A DNA stretch of 64,000 nucleotides from Hemicordylus capensis. Taxonomy: Eukaryota > Chordata > Lepidosauria > Squamata > Cordylidae. The stretch's first letter is position 1. Each line of letters begins with the position of its first letter. Below are positions 1-11,097 of this stretch, piece by piece. Position numbers and translations under genes: made by a program. The DNA is taken from positions 188,932,501 through 188,996,500 of the forward strand of contig NC_069661.1 in the NCBI RefSeq assembly GCF_027244095.1, read 5' to 3'. The notes below the pieces were generated by a model. That model saw nothing but the letters and a program-made list of their open reading frames with translations. It was not told the DNA's origin and searched no databases.

Positions 1-12
1 AACTCTACAGCA

Positions 13-720
13 AGAGCCAGCATGGTGTAGTGGTTAAAGGGGACCACTGCACCATGCTGGCGCCATACTGTACTATGCCCTGGGAGACCAGAATTCAAAT
101 CCCTGTTCAGCTATGAAACTAACTCAGGCTGTTCTCACATGTGGCCTAACCCAGACTAGGGAAGCCCAGCCTGGGTTAGGTAGCCTGTGAGAAATGGCTG
201 GGATCATGCCCAATCCCAGCAGGGCAGCATCGCCTATCCCCGCTTTGAAATCCAGCTCTTAGCCAGGGCTCAAGTGAGCCCTTAACCCGGGCACTGGGAT
301 CATGTATCCGCTGGGGCTATGTTCAGCCCCAGCAAACACAGAGATGGGCACCTAGAGCACTCATTCCTGGGGGAATCCCCAATGCATTGTGCGTCTCATA
401 CGATGCATTGTGGGGTCTCTGGAGGCCAGGACATGTCAACCTGGCATTTGGAGCTTTGTCCTGCAGGTACGCAGTGCGACCATCTAGGACAACCTGTGCT
501 CCCAGAAACAGGAAGCAGTCATATGGGGAAAGGTGAGTTCAACCAGCCCCCCCACCACCACCCTCTGCTGCCCTCTCCTCCAGGATGTGTGAACAACCTC
601 ACTGAGTGACTCTGGCCTACTCACTTACCTCTCAGCCTAAACTTTTTCACCGGGTTGTTGTGAGGATAAACTTAGCCATGTACACTGCTCTGGGCTCCTT
701 GGAGGAAGAGCAGGATATAT
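13..720 (+). repeat. Sauria-type tRNA SINE split by a MITE
   Basis: The 5' part (13-124) has the tRNA-like head with GTAGTGGTTAAAG and the B-box-like TTCAAATCCC. The 3' part (601-720) has the body and the tail CTCCTTGGAGGAAGAGCAGG followed by GATATATAA. Better copies at 59818 and 30005 (reverse) show the two parts belong together. The tail matches the RTE/BovB-type ends of squamate Sauria SINEs, which implies past mobilisation by such a LINE. The head also carries about 40 bp of extra sequence absent from the other copies. The 476-bp interruption is listed separately. Confidence 0.75.
125..600. mobile_element. Non-autonomous DNA transposon (MITE) inside the SINE
   Basis: The ends form imperfect inverted repeats: CAGGCTGTTCTCACATG at the left and, reverse-complemented, GAGGTTGTTCACACATC at the right. 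The flanks repeat ACT (122-124 and 601-603), which suits a 3-bp target duplication. Inside lie a hairpin GGGCTC/GAGCCC near 270 and an ATGCATTGTG palindrome near 380-410. These features recall the MITEs at 12345 and 13850. There is no coding capacity. Superfamily is unresolved; the short duplication argues against hAT. Confidence 0.55.

Positions 721-791
<71 letters not shown>
721..791. repeat. (GAAA)n microsatellite
   Basis: About 17 nearly perfect GAAA units follow the 3' end of the SINE, where such tails usually expand. The near-perfect units suggest ongoing slippage. The run makes a spurious poly-Phe/Leu/Ser frame on the minus strand. Confidence 0.95.
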
Positions 792-792
<1 letters not shown>

Positions 793-799
793 GTCTGGA

Positions 800-1240
800 G
801 GCGTTGTTTCAGTTCCAGCATGAGCCTTTGTTTACCCAGGGGAGTGTTGGGGGGAAATCTAAGAAGAAGAAAGAAATTAAAGATGGAGAAGTGAACCAAA
901 GTTTTACTCCCTGTCTGTGGTATTTGGGAAAGGTGCTGTGATTGCAAAACAATAAACAATAGCCTCTCTCTGGCTTGGAGGTTGGACATGCACAGTAGCA
1001 AGAGGAAATGTATCTGGTCTAATGCACCGTGATTGGTCAATGCTGGTCTGGAGATGTACAATGTATGAGTGCACATTTGGGCCTTTGAATTTGCACCAAA
1101 TGATAAGGTTTTGGTATATAATCTGTAATCACCATTTTGTGGGGCTCTTTCACCTCGTGACTGATACCTGGTACCATGATCAATAAAGCATTGAGTCTGA
1201 TGGAACGGGGAGGCCTCTGTCTATAATCAATCCTAGTTGG
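800..1240 (+). mobile_element. Probable retroviral LTR fossil (solo LTR or fragment)
   Basis: The stretch has LTR-like parts in order: a CCAAT-type GATTGGTCAAT near 1030, a TATATAA box near 1115, a CTCTTTCACCTCGTGACTGA block and an AATAAAG polyadenylation signal near 1182, then GAACGGGGAGGCCTCTGTC. This order is that of an endogenous retrovirus LTR. No internal retroviral genes are seen beside it, so it is a non-coding relic. Ends are approximate and no target duplication was found. Confidence 0.45.
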
Positions 1241-3785
1241 AGATTCCTTCTACAGGAGGAATGGCGTTTCGCAAGGCTCACTTATTTATTACTTTGCTTT
1301 ATTTCATTTTAAGATTGATGCCTCAGGTGCTTTTTATTCAACCATTCTCCAAGGTGACTAAGAACCACCTTGAAACCCCCAGACCAAAGAGCCAGATCAC
1401 ATCAACAAAACCCAGCCGATCTTAAAAGCCAATATCAGAAAACAAAGGAAAGGAAACAAAGAGAGCAAGGGGCATCACAGAACCAAGCCAAGCCAGTTGC
1501 AGCTTGCCACTGATGGCTAGGAGCTGTTGTAACTTCTCCACCCAGTTGCAGCATCCTCGATGGCTATTTCAAGGCAGCCCAGCACGTGTGGGATCCCTGT
1601 GGCTGGTGCCCCTGGGATTGCTAGAGAGGGTCTCTTGGGGCTGTTGCAGGAGGCAGGTGATGTCAGGGAACTGCAAGTGGCGTGTGAGTGGTACCTTTGG
1701 ATATATGGTGTTGCAGGCTGAGAAAACAAGGATAACAATAGAACACAGCCATCCAGACACGGACAACTACCAGGGGTAGTTGCTGGCACTCTCCGAAAAA
1801 TATTTCCACTACCCCTTTTGCTTTCCTATCCATCAGGCTAGATCTTTACAGCAAAGTGGCAGACAAGACCAGCATAACATGTAGTGGTCCTATAGCTTGA
1901 ATTAATTATTTTTAAAAGCCTCCGTTGTTTACAGAAACCTCATCCACACCTTCTTCTACATCAGAACAAGCTGCAGAAGCCAGCGCAGCTATGTAGGAAG
2001 GAGACAAATTGATTACCTTAATTACAGTAATTACCTTACCTCTTTTAACAATAATTAAATACTTCCCTCGTCTTTAATGCATAGCAAAATCTTCCCTCAC
2101 CAACAATGTTCTTTGCCACCACTTTGCTCCCCCCAACTACTTGTTCTAGACTAGAATCATTCCTGCAACATACTGCAGCAGAAAGCAACATATTAAATAT
2201 CAGAGATATTTCTTTTTAAACTTGGCAGAGTCTGCAAACATGTATTCAGCATGTGTTTTTCTTTACTGATTTCCCTGTTCAGAGGTTTGGGTTTCTGTAG
2301 TTTCCAGAGAATTTGCTTAACTTTTTAAGTCTCTCATCATAACAGAATTATCAGGGGGTCTTTTATGTCTAGTCAAGGGCTATTGCACATCCATTGCAAG
2401 CTTTCTGATACTGCAGTGCCATCTTGTAATGGGTTTCATCAAGGACTGAATTTCTAAATTGAATCTAACATTTTAATCGCATTTTTATGGTGGCACCAGG
2501 TGATCTTTCTAAACACCGGAATGGTTTGCTTTGCTAACATTTCTCATAGCAATGCTGACTGATATGAAGCTCCCAGACCAAATCATGGAAGATAGAAACA
2601 TGCTGTTTTTGCAGGTGTGTTCCAGACCTTGGCCAGACTACCAAAACAATCCAAAACCCCAGAAAAATTCATTGCTTTCCGAGAAAATCCAGAAAACCTC
2701 TCCCAGTGAAGCACCTAGGCAATGAGACCTCATTGACATGGCAAAAGACTGGAGTCACATCAAGATAAGACATTAATATGCTTGAAAACTGCAAGCCCGT
2801 GTGTGTGTGTGTGTTCCTCTCTTTAGCTGCAAGACTTATTTTTGTGCACTTCTTTTATTATCAGCTTCCATTGTGCATATGTCTTCTCCCCCACCCCACC
2901 ACACCCCAAAATGCCCTAATAAAAGAAAAATTTCTGAGAGTAAAAGGGACCGACTGATTACACAAACCAGGCCTCCATGTTCTAATCTAACCTTGGCAAG
3001 ACCCTTTATGGTGCTTTGCAGGGTCTACATTTAGGGATATGGCTAAATACTACACTTCACATTAATTTATCCAGTACTGTGTTTATACAACTCCCTGTTG
3101 AATAACAGGCCTATAGCAATTATATGTTATTGTACAAAAATGTGTAAATTTTGTAGCCTTCATACTTCTAGAAGTGCTTTCACAATGTATTGGGTGATGA
3201 TTGTGCAGCAATAAATTAAGACAATATTAAGCCAAGAGAAAGCTATTGGCACTGAAGCTTGCTTGCCGAAAGCATCTGTAATATCCTTAGCACTCTATTT
3301 CCTCAGTCTTTTTAAAAGCTACAGTGGCTTTAATTTCTACTAAACAGATGCAGTGCTGAACTAAGAAGGCAGTTTTGAACATTGCATCTGAAGGCAGTGC
3401 AGAAAGCAGAACATTGCTGTCCCTAGCTGCTTCTCTGGTTTCAGCTTTTCCCCTTGAAGGTCCCATTCGGGTGGATGCCAAGAGAAGAATCAGAAAATGT
3501 GTCCTGTATTAAAATGAGGAAAGAACAAAGCAAAGTGATGGTGGTGAAAGATCAAAAGCTGATCATTTGTTCAGGAAGGGAGAGATTAGGAAGGAATGGG
3601 CTGGGCTGGTGAGGAGGAGGCAAACCAACAGGTAAAGACAAGACAAACACAGCTGGATAAAAATGAGGGAAAGCTAGGCATGAGTATGATCAGTAAGGTG
3701 TATGGGGTGTGTGTGTTTCTGGGGTTGAGGAGCGCAAAACATCCTCCCCTTCATAGCTTATTTCTCTGCAGCCCTTCTCCCCAAG
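1241..3785. other. Mostly unique, AT-rich DNA
   Basis: I see no gene here. Open frames near 1504-1790 run on both strands without splice or start support and look like chance. A (GT)n run sits at about 2798-2812. The stretch near 1280-1400 may be a decayed LINE tail, but I cannot place it. Confidence 0.5.
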
Positions 3786-3905
3786 GGCATTTATTTATTT
3801 ATTGCATTTATATACCACCCCATATAAAATATCTGGATGGTTTACAAATTCAAACACAATTAAAATATTAAATCATATAAAACAAAATAACCATTACTAA
3901 AATGT
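3786..3905 (-). repeat. LINE-type 3' tail repeat
   Basis: The motif TTATTTATTGCATTTATATA, then CCACCCCAT, GATGGTTTACAAATTCAAAC and an A-rich AATTAAAATATTAAAT run, matches the reverse complement of a widespread squamate LINE-like 3' end. Related tails lie at 11880, 45131, 54061 and 59140. The parent LINE is not identified. Confidence 0.4.
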
Positions 3906-4102
3906 CAAAACATTACAAACTAAAATACTATGTATGTATGTATGTATTATTGTGCTGTTCCCCAAATGCAAGGAGTTCCTTCTCTCTGCCCTGCTTCCTG
4001 GAAGAAAAAAATCACTGAATGGGGGGCATTTTTGTGGAGGAGAAAAATTTAACAAGAATTTGTTCTAGTAAGTACTAATCTGCCTACTTTCCTTTCACTA
4101 TT

Positions 4103-4790
4103 GTTACAACTGGACTAAATTTGTCCCAGATCAGTTAGACAGTTCAAAAGGTCATGCCTCTAATGTTCATGCATCTGCTGGTTTGAATTGGGTTGGATGA
4201 CATCAACACAAACTATGCATTTGAGGTATCCCTATGTGTCCCTACAACTGTACCAAATTTGGTCCAAATTGGTTCCTACTTGCACCTCAAACCTTCACGT
4301 GTCTGCCATCTCGAATCGGGGTAGATGAAATCATTACAAACTATGCCCTTGAGCCATCCCTATGTGTCCCTATGCTTGTAGCAGATTTGGTTCGGATCAG
4401 CTCCACGGTCCACAGGTTAGCCCTCTTGCACTCAAACATTCATGCGTCTGCCATCTTGGATCAGGATGGATGACATAATTACAAACTATGTCATTGAGGT
4501 GTCCCTGTGTGTCATTCACTACAGCTGTACAACATCACCATAAACTGTGCCCTTAAGCCATCCCTGTGTTCCTACAGCTGTACCAAATTTGGTTCAGATC
4601 AGTTAGACAGCCCACAAGTTAGCCCACTTGCTCCTCAAACATTCACGCATCTGCCAGCTTGAATTGAGGTGAATGGCATCATCACAAACTATGCCAGTGA
4701 GGTGTCCCTGTGTGTCCCTACAACTGTACCTGATTTGGTTCATACTGGTCCAGGCACTTCAAAGCTGATAGGAATACAAACACACACATG
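4103..4790. repeat. Degenerate tandem array, unit about 140 bp
   Basis: The phrase TCCCTACAACTGTACCAAAT recurs in variant form near 4106, 4244, 4372, 4521, 4574 and 4720. Between repeats come GTTAGACAGCCCACAAGTTAG, CTCAAACATTCACGCATCTG and CATCACAAACTATGCC. Spacings are 128-149 bp except one 53-bp unit with an internal deletion. Units are roughly 15-25% diverged by eye, so the array is old. It could be a relic satellite or a repeated section of a transposon's non-coding end. Confidence 0.75.
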
Positions 4791-5692
4791 GAATGCCGTG
4801 TGATCTCATAAGCCTACTGGAAAGTAGGTTAAAAATACCCCGACATTTGGCTCAGATTTAGTTGGAAGGCTTTGCACTTCTTGGTTATATATGATCAACT
4901 GGAAGGGAACTCCCTGAAACAGGGCAGCTTCCATATAATTAAAAAAACAACTGACATCCTAAGTGTGCACTAGCAGAGCATTTCTCTTGGTTGTGCAACA
5001 TGCTGCATTGCAGGGGTGGAGGGGATTCACTGATCTCTTCTTCTTCTGAACATGCCCTGTGCATCACAGAAATCTGTCCCCAAGGATCATGCAATCTGGA
5101 GGGAAATATTTTTGTGATGCTCAGGGCACTTCTGGTGGAAGGAGAGAGAGGCGAAATTGCCCCCGCACCACAAGTGCCTGTTCTGTAGTAACTGGGAAGC
5201 CTTCTGCAGTGCCAACAGATCTCCCTGAAGCACTGCTACATCTGTAGTCAAGATGGTGGCCATTTTTTCTTTGCAGCCATAATACAATGATCACAAACTG
5301 ATTATTAAATATTGTGGCTTTTAAGAATAACTAAGCATGTCAAAACTATGCCTGATCTTTGAAGCCACAATTGTAGGCATACTCTTCTGGGAGTAAATCC
5401 CATTAAATGCAGTGGGTCTTTTTTCTGAGTAATTGTGCACGGGATTGCAATGTAAAATGAGGCACTGAAGCTGAAATTCCCCTGGGAAAGCTGCATGATC
5501 TGCCCTGAAAGCCCTTACTAATAATCCCAAATGGGCAGGTGGGCTGACAATTTTTCAGTGGTTAGCAGAATGCTGCATGTGCTCAGTGGCTCGCCCAGGT
5601 CATTTAGGAGCCTGAACCTGAAAGGCTTTGGAGCACCCCCCCATCGCAATGGTGTCCCCTTCTTTTGCAGTGTAAAAAAACTAAAAACGCTG
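4791..5692. other. Mostly unique DNA with one short dispersed repeat
   Basis: No gene is supported. At 5362-5460 lies a short repeat with CTGGGAGTAAATCCCATTAA and TGAGTAATTGTGCACGGGAT; a relative lies at 11762-11860. Its core is partly self-complementary. This type is common in reptile genomes but I cannot name the family. Confidence 0.45.
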
Positions 5693-6165
5693 CTGCACAG
5701 CAGTGGCACTAGATGTGGGGAGGAGGGTGAGGGGGGGCAGGTTCCCCTTTACTGAGATCTTTACCCAGGGGGAGGGTGGGATGCGGCATGGCAGTGGTGG
5801 TTGCAGGAAGGGTGGGGGGTGAGTAGGGGGGAGTGGTTACTCTCCGGGATGGGAGGTGGCGACTTCCTTCCAACTCCGCTCCCTCCTCCCAAGTGAATAG
5901 ACAGCCTCTCACCTCCATTTCCAGCTTTCCTCCACATGGAGGAAGCAGGGAAGCCCATCCAGTCACTTGGGAGGAGGGAGGGGAGCTGGAAGGAAGTAAC
6001 AGCTTACCAGGTTCCATGGTAACAGGGGGAACTCTCCCCTCCTTGCACCCCACCCTCCCTGCAACTGCCACACCTTATCCCACCCTCCCCTAGGTAAAGA
6101 TCTCGGTAAAGGGGAACTCTCCCCTCCTTGTTCCCCCTCTGCAGCTAGTGCCGCAGCTGTGCAGT
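5693..6165. mobile_element. Foldback palindromic element, 470 bp
   Basis: The left arm (5693-5934) and right arm (5938-6165) are inverted copies with almost no spacer. Paired landmarks are CTGCACAGCAGTGGCACTAG at the left end and GTGCCGCAGCTGTGCAG at the right end; CCCTTTACTGAGATCTTTACC near 5747 and its complement near 6095; and CTCCCTCCTCCCAAGTGA beside the centre. The centre is CCTCCACATGGAGG. The structure fits a foldback MITE. Open frames of 86-127 codons here are by-products of GC-rich palindromic sequence. Confidence 0.75.
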
Positions 6166-7589
6166 GGCAGGTGGTTTTTTTTTTTTTTAAGGTGCACTGG
6201 AGCAGGGTGGGTGTGGGGGCAGCAGCGGAGCAGCGCAGAGTGGCTGCAGGAGGCCCCCTCAGAACTTTGGAGGCCTTCCCTGACCTAGGAGGCCACAGAC
6301 CAGCGGCCCATGGTCCAGGGGTCAGAACACTTCTGCATGTACTCATACTTCATTTTTTTCATTGATATGACACATGCTAGGACTGAACCATGGCACTGAC
6401 AATATTTTGGGGGCTCAACCCAGCAAAACAGAGTCGTGCTACAGATCAGGAAGAAAAGATTTTTTGCTGGATCACATCGTTGTCAGAAATGCACACAAGC
6501 CGGTTGGTGGCAGAGATCATATTTTAGACAGGGAGAATGAGCAAAGTGACCTTTGAGCCCTGTGGAATCTGAGAACGACTTGCAGACAGATGTCGTCATC
6601 CTCCACCTACAAGGGAGAGACAATATTATCTGGGCAGGAAACAGGGGTGAGGAATGATGGACATAAGCATCTCATCAGGGCATTTCCCTTTGCAAAATCA
6701 ATGGTGTCTTCATTCTATTCCAGTATACAACATTTTGTAGAGATCAAAAAGAACACATCAGAATTGCTTGTTAAAGTTGGAGAGTACATCTCTCTTGATG
6801 AGTGACTCTTGATTAATATATCTTCAATCATCTTCAGTAACCTGTTTTTATCTTTCCCCGAGCCTTGTTTCTGAGATTCAAGCCTCTCCCAAATGTAAAC
6901 TATCTGGGAGAGAAGCATCATCCACCACACTGACCCTCTCTCAGCCTGCAAGTTTGCTCATTCCTACCCTGACAGGATTTATTTGGGTAGTGGTCCAATC
7001 ACCTCTGTGAGTGCAATCTCATGCCATCTTGCAGTGGGACAGATGTCCGTCTAATGCAGAATATCTAGAGCTCTGCCGAATTTTCACTGTGAATTTGTTT
7101 GGCACAAAAAGGGGCTTCAGGGGGTTCTTGAAATATTCAAATATTTCAAATAATCAATCCTTTCCCTCAGCTGGCAACATTTAAAAACAACAAAATAAAA
7201 ATATCCCCCAACATTTTTCCTGCTGGCTTACATGATCCCAGTTTCCTTCAATGTGCTTCAGGGGTGGTGATGTATGTATGTGCAGCAGTATATTAATAGT
7301 ATCAGCTTTAAGTTTGATTATGGAGAGACCTGATAAAATCGAGCCAGGAAGTTACTTTTAGAAATTATTAAAAGCTCAAATATTTTAAAAACGTATAGAG
7401 AAGCTGGGATCAAGTAGACTGGTTAATGGTAATACATTATTTCAGGTAATATATTCTGCAATTCTTCCAAATTAAATTAAGAAATGTTGCTTGGATATAA
7501 AGTTATGGAATCTTAATTAAGTTATGTGGGCAAACTCCTTTAAATAGCATCACTGTGTATTAATAAATAAGCCTGCAGTTGAACAGTGG

Positions 7590-7590
<1 letters not shown>
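6166..7590. other. Unique AT-rich DNA, no gene seen
   Basis: A T14 run sits at 6175-6189. The rest, especially 7300-7560, is AT-rich and non-repetitive by eye. It could hold conserved non-coding sequence, but nothing in the sequence alone proves that. Confidence 0.4.

Positions 7591-7644
<54 letters not shown>
7590..7644. repeat. (GAAA)n microsatellite
   Basis: About 13 perfect AAAG units. No SINE body is recognisable just upstream, so the origin of the run is unclear. Confidence 0.95.
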
Positions 7645-7645
<1 letters not shown>

Positions 7646-8137
7646 CAAATCCTTGCCTCTGTGCATAAGAAGAGAGAACAGTATTGCAGTAACCATTTTA
7701 TTGCAGAAACCATTTTAAAAAGAATCTATCGTGTAATTAGTTTGGTGAGGGTTGCATCCAATTTTATTGTGTACTGTTGGCTGAAAAGACATGTTCAAAA
7801 ATACCAGATTTAGGGCTTTAATGAGATTAGCATTTAATAAAAGACTGCAGAAATTCAGATTATTTATTCTGGGATAGAGTTGCTTTGGCAAGAATGGGAT
7901 ATAATATTAGTAGATCACCCTGTTCCCTATTGACTCCTGAACATGGGAACATTTGATTAAATTAAAGGGCAATAAATTTTAAAGGCAATAAAACAGGAAT
8001 CTTGGTTAAAGCTACAGATAGCAATGTTCCTGGTACTTTCTATTAAGGGAGGTTTCTAAGGCGAGTAGTGTAGCTGCATTTTAAAGTGCCTGTGGAAAAG
8101 AAGCCAAAACTATTATCATAACAAAACAGTAATGGAA

Positions 8138-8479
8138 TAGGGATGTGCACAAACCAAATGTGGATTTATAGTGCAGCTCTAGTGAATGCATCTTTTTATG
8201 ATTCGGTAATTTGGTGTAAAGCTTGTGCACAGGTTTGGCACCAAACCGGTTCAGGCAACATCTGAACTAGTTTTTTATGCTGGTCTATGACCAAAATAAA
8301 CTTTGATCTGATCTGAACCAGTTTGGTGCCAGCAAGCGGGATTTTTTTAAAAGGAGGAGAGCAGGTCCTTACCTGCTCTCTGCTGCCCCATGTAGCTTCC
8401 TGCTGCGATAGCACTCCCCCCAAGAACCTCTGTGCATATACATGGCATCCACACAAACCTCGGTTTGTGCACATCCCTA
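8138..8479. mobile_element. hAT-like MITE, TAGGGATGTGCA family
   Basis: The terminal inverted repeats are TAGGGATGTGCACAAACC at the left and GGTTTGTGCACATCCCTA at the right, a perfect 18-bp match. The flanks are TAATGGAA (8130-8137) and TAATGGAG (8480-8487), a 7/8 target duplication typical in length of hAT elements. The interior has no transposase and contains further self-complementary pieces around AACCGGTTCAG. The element at 31447 belongs to the same family. Confidence 0.85.
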
Positions 8480-8577
8480 TAATGGAGCTCCTGCCTTCTC
8501 CTCCAGTTAACTGGGTCGCAAGGCTAGTGCCATGTTGTGTCCTACGGATGTGCTTTAGTAGGCTATTTTCCCTGAGG

Positions 8578-8722
8578 AGGGGCAATAGCTCAAAGGTAGA
8601 GCACATGCTTTTCATGCTAAAGGTCCTAGGTTCAATCCCTGACATCTCCAGTTAAGGTTTCAGGAGATGGGGAAGACCTCTGCCTGACATCCTAGAAATC
8701 TGCTGCTAATTATTAGGCGGGT
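8578..8722 (+). repeat. tRNA-Ala-like SINE with partial body
   Basis: The A-box region AGCTCAAAGGTAGAGCACAT and B box GGTTCAATCCC frame a tRNA-Ala-like head. The body GGGGAAGACCTCTGCCTGACA follows. It is the same tRNA unit that follows the 5S head at 26786. The copy is diverged and its CR1-type tail is missing or unrecognisable. Confidence 0.7.
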
Positions 8723-8757
8723 TCACCTTTAATCAACCACCTAGAGCCTTTGTAGTA

Positions 8758-8790
8758 TATTAATTAATTAATTAATTAATTAATTAATAT
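8758..8790. repeat. (TTAA)n microsatellite
   Basis: About eight uninterrupted ATTA units. Confidence 0.9.
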
Positions 8791-8931
8791 ATAGTGATGT
8801 CTGAGTGATGTCTGAACCATCCGATCACTCAGAATCTTGGTTAACATCTAGCTTTGCATGATGTCCCCAAGCACACTTCCTCATCCCATGTCTCGTCCCA
8901 TGTCCACACAAGCATCTACTTGCGATTTAGA

Positions 8932-9128
8932 ATAAAATAAATCAAGATGGATCACAATGTCCAAACCAACTGATCTTGGTTTGTTCTAGTGTACTTACAT
9001 GAAATAAACCATGATCTGAATCAAAGGTTTGAAGTGAGTTATAGATCATGGCTTATTTCAAATAAGCAGGTTAAAATAAAGAAAGATCAGCTGGTTCAAA
9101 TGTCACAACCCATCTTGGTTTATTTTGA
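8932..9128. mobile_element. Foldback MITE, about 200 bp
   Basis: The left arm (8932-9017) with AAATAAATCAAGATGG, CCAACTGATCTTGG and GAAATAAACCATGATC pairs with the right arm (9043-9128), which reads as its diverged reverse complement. The spacer is about 25 bp. No coding capacity and no clear target duplication. Confidence 0.65.
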
Positions 9129-10447
9129 CATGCATGGCACTGTCTTCTCCAGTTCTTTGTCTATCCTACTAATCCTACTGTGGTTGTCTCTACTACTTTT
9201 GCAGCCACCATAACCTTTACTACTTCTGACAATGTACTGTATGTATGGATGGGCAGGAAGCACTTTTAGTTGCTTAGCACACATCCTAATCTGGAATGGA
9301 TTCAAGTGCATAAAGCCCCTTCAATTGATGCAACTATCTCATTACAAATGAGTTAATTATGCACCCCACGAAAGCCAGACGGCTCTAGTACAGTTAAGCG
9401 TCTCTTCTACATAAAAGCATTAAACACTGAACATATATTTGATTAATGTTTTTCAGTAACAAATCAACAGTACGTGCTCAGAATACCACTATGAGCGACG
9501 AATGTGTGGACTGATTTCTTAAATGAACCAAGATTAAACTATTCCATTGCCTTGTTTAAAAGCTGATGGTAATTTGAAGATGGAAATAAAACAGGCAATG
9601 GGCCAATATATCCATTTGTGATGCCCCTGTGTACTAGCCTCCTCCAACCATGGAAGCATTTTTATCCTTTTTAAAAAATACAAAATATTTAATGTGCTTG
9701 TTAAACTATCTTATATGCACTTAATGAGGAAGTGCTGTGGTATGCATGAAAGATGATACAATGGGAAATGCAATTTAAGGGGGTAATAGCAAGCATCATT
9801 TGATCTTTACAACTGGCAACAGACTTTACAAGCTGCTACGATAAAAATCTGTTATTTATTTATTTTATTTTCAGAAGGAACCAGTATCTCCTTTTATTCC
9901 TCAATTATATTTGTTAGACCAATAGCATGAATGAAGCAATCATAATTTAAAAAGCACGAGCCCCAATCTCTTGCAAAGATGTATGATTTTTATAACAGGT
10001 GCTGCTAAATCAAATCAAATCAATCTTTATTACGGTCTCAGACCAGCAGGTGCTGCTAAGATTTGTTTATTTATTATCATAAATTATAACCCACCCTTCC
10101 ATTTTATTGAAACACCCATTGTGGCTTTCAACATCTTACAACTGCAATAAAACCAATCAACAATAATCAGTAGCAGCAGAGCAAATGCATACAGCCAGAA
10201 CCATACCATTTTGAGGCTTTAACATTTGCACTCATTCAACTGACTGACCTTTCTTGTATAGAAACTTTGGCATCTTTACACTTAAAATTACTTGTAGTTT
10301 GGGGTGTGGTTGTGGCAGCTAATACATTATGATTAATACATTATTGCAGTTAAAACATTACATTGCCTTTCTTTGTCACTTCCAGCACAACCTTATTTCC
10401 CCTTGGCAGATTTTCACACAATTTATGGTGCTGTCTATTTAGGACTA
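9129..10447. other. AT-rich DNA without a gene
   Basis: Unique by eye apart from the tiny retroinsertion at 10009 and a possible decayed LINE tail near 10060-10170 (TTGTTTATTTATTATCATAA). The stretch 9350-9560 looks single-copy. Confidence 0.45.
10009..10046 (-). mobile_element. 38-bp ultra-short LINE 3'-end insertion
   Basis: The insert reads, on the minus strand, CTGGTCTGAGACCGTAATAA followed by AGATTGATTTGATTTGAT. It is flanked by a perfect 13-bp duplication CAGGTGCTGCTAA (9996-10008 and 10047-10059). This is the signature of target-primed reverse transcription aborted almost at once. The source LINE has a GATTT-repeat tail but is not identified. Confidence 0.75.
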
Positions 10448-10883
10448 TAGGTGGACCCCATTATCTGCGGGGGTTCCGTTCTCACCTACAACCATGGATA
10501 ACAGAACCGTGGATAACAAGACCTGAAGGCAATGGGAATTGCAGGGTTAGGTTCCTGGGGGCGGTGGGAAGGCAAAATGCTTTAAAAGGCAAAAATAAGA
10601 GAAAGGAAGTAATGTAACATGCTTTCTGTGTCTCCAGCAGTCCAGCAATGCCCCCACCCCCAACTCCACATTAGGCCAATTTTCCAAGAAAAATCATGGA
10701 TTTATTTTCTTTTCTTTTATGAAAGAGCCACAAAATGGAGGTCATTTCCAGCCACCTAGGAACCGTGGATATGCAAATTTAAGCCCTTTTGTAAATGGTA
10801 TATACCAAGGTTGGGTCTCCTTTGTCCAACTGCGGATACGTGAAACCATGGGTGTCAGGACAGCGAGTGACGAGGTCCACCTG
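10448..10883. mobile_element. Tigger/pogo-like MITE
   Basis: The ends are TAGGTGGACCCCATTATCTG and, reverse-complemented, CAGGTGGACCTCGTCACTCG, each flanked by TA (10446-10447 and 10884-10885). The inner sequence GCGGGGGTTCCGTTCT matches the pogo/Tigger style of terminus known from vertebrates. At 436 bp it has no transposase frame, so it is non-autonomous. Confidence 0.7.
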
Positions 10884-11097
10884 TAGTTCACTAGAAATCT
10901 GCTGTGAAAGGAAGAGCCAGCCACATGATTTGGAATGTAAAAGGCCATTGCTTTATAAGGGTATATGAGTTAACAACTACCTAACATCTACCATGCCAAT
11001 AAGACCAGTGTTAGGGAAAATGCTTGTCTGAGTATATGAAGGGGTTGAGTCAGCTAAAGCTGGCATGGACAGAAGTACCCTCCTATGTAGGTAACAT

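Noticed and set aside
5709-6346. Open frames of 86-127 codons on both strands
   Set aside because: They are produced by the GC-rich foldback palindrome; frames on opposite strands mirror each other.
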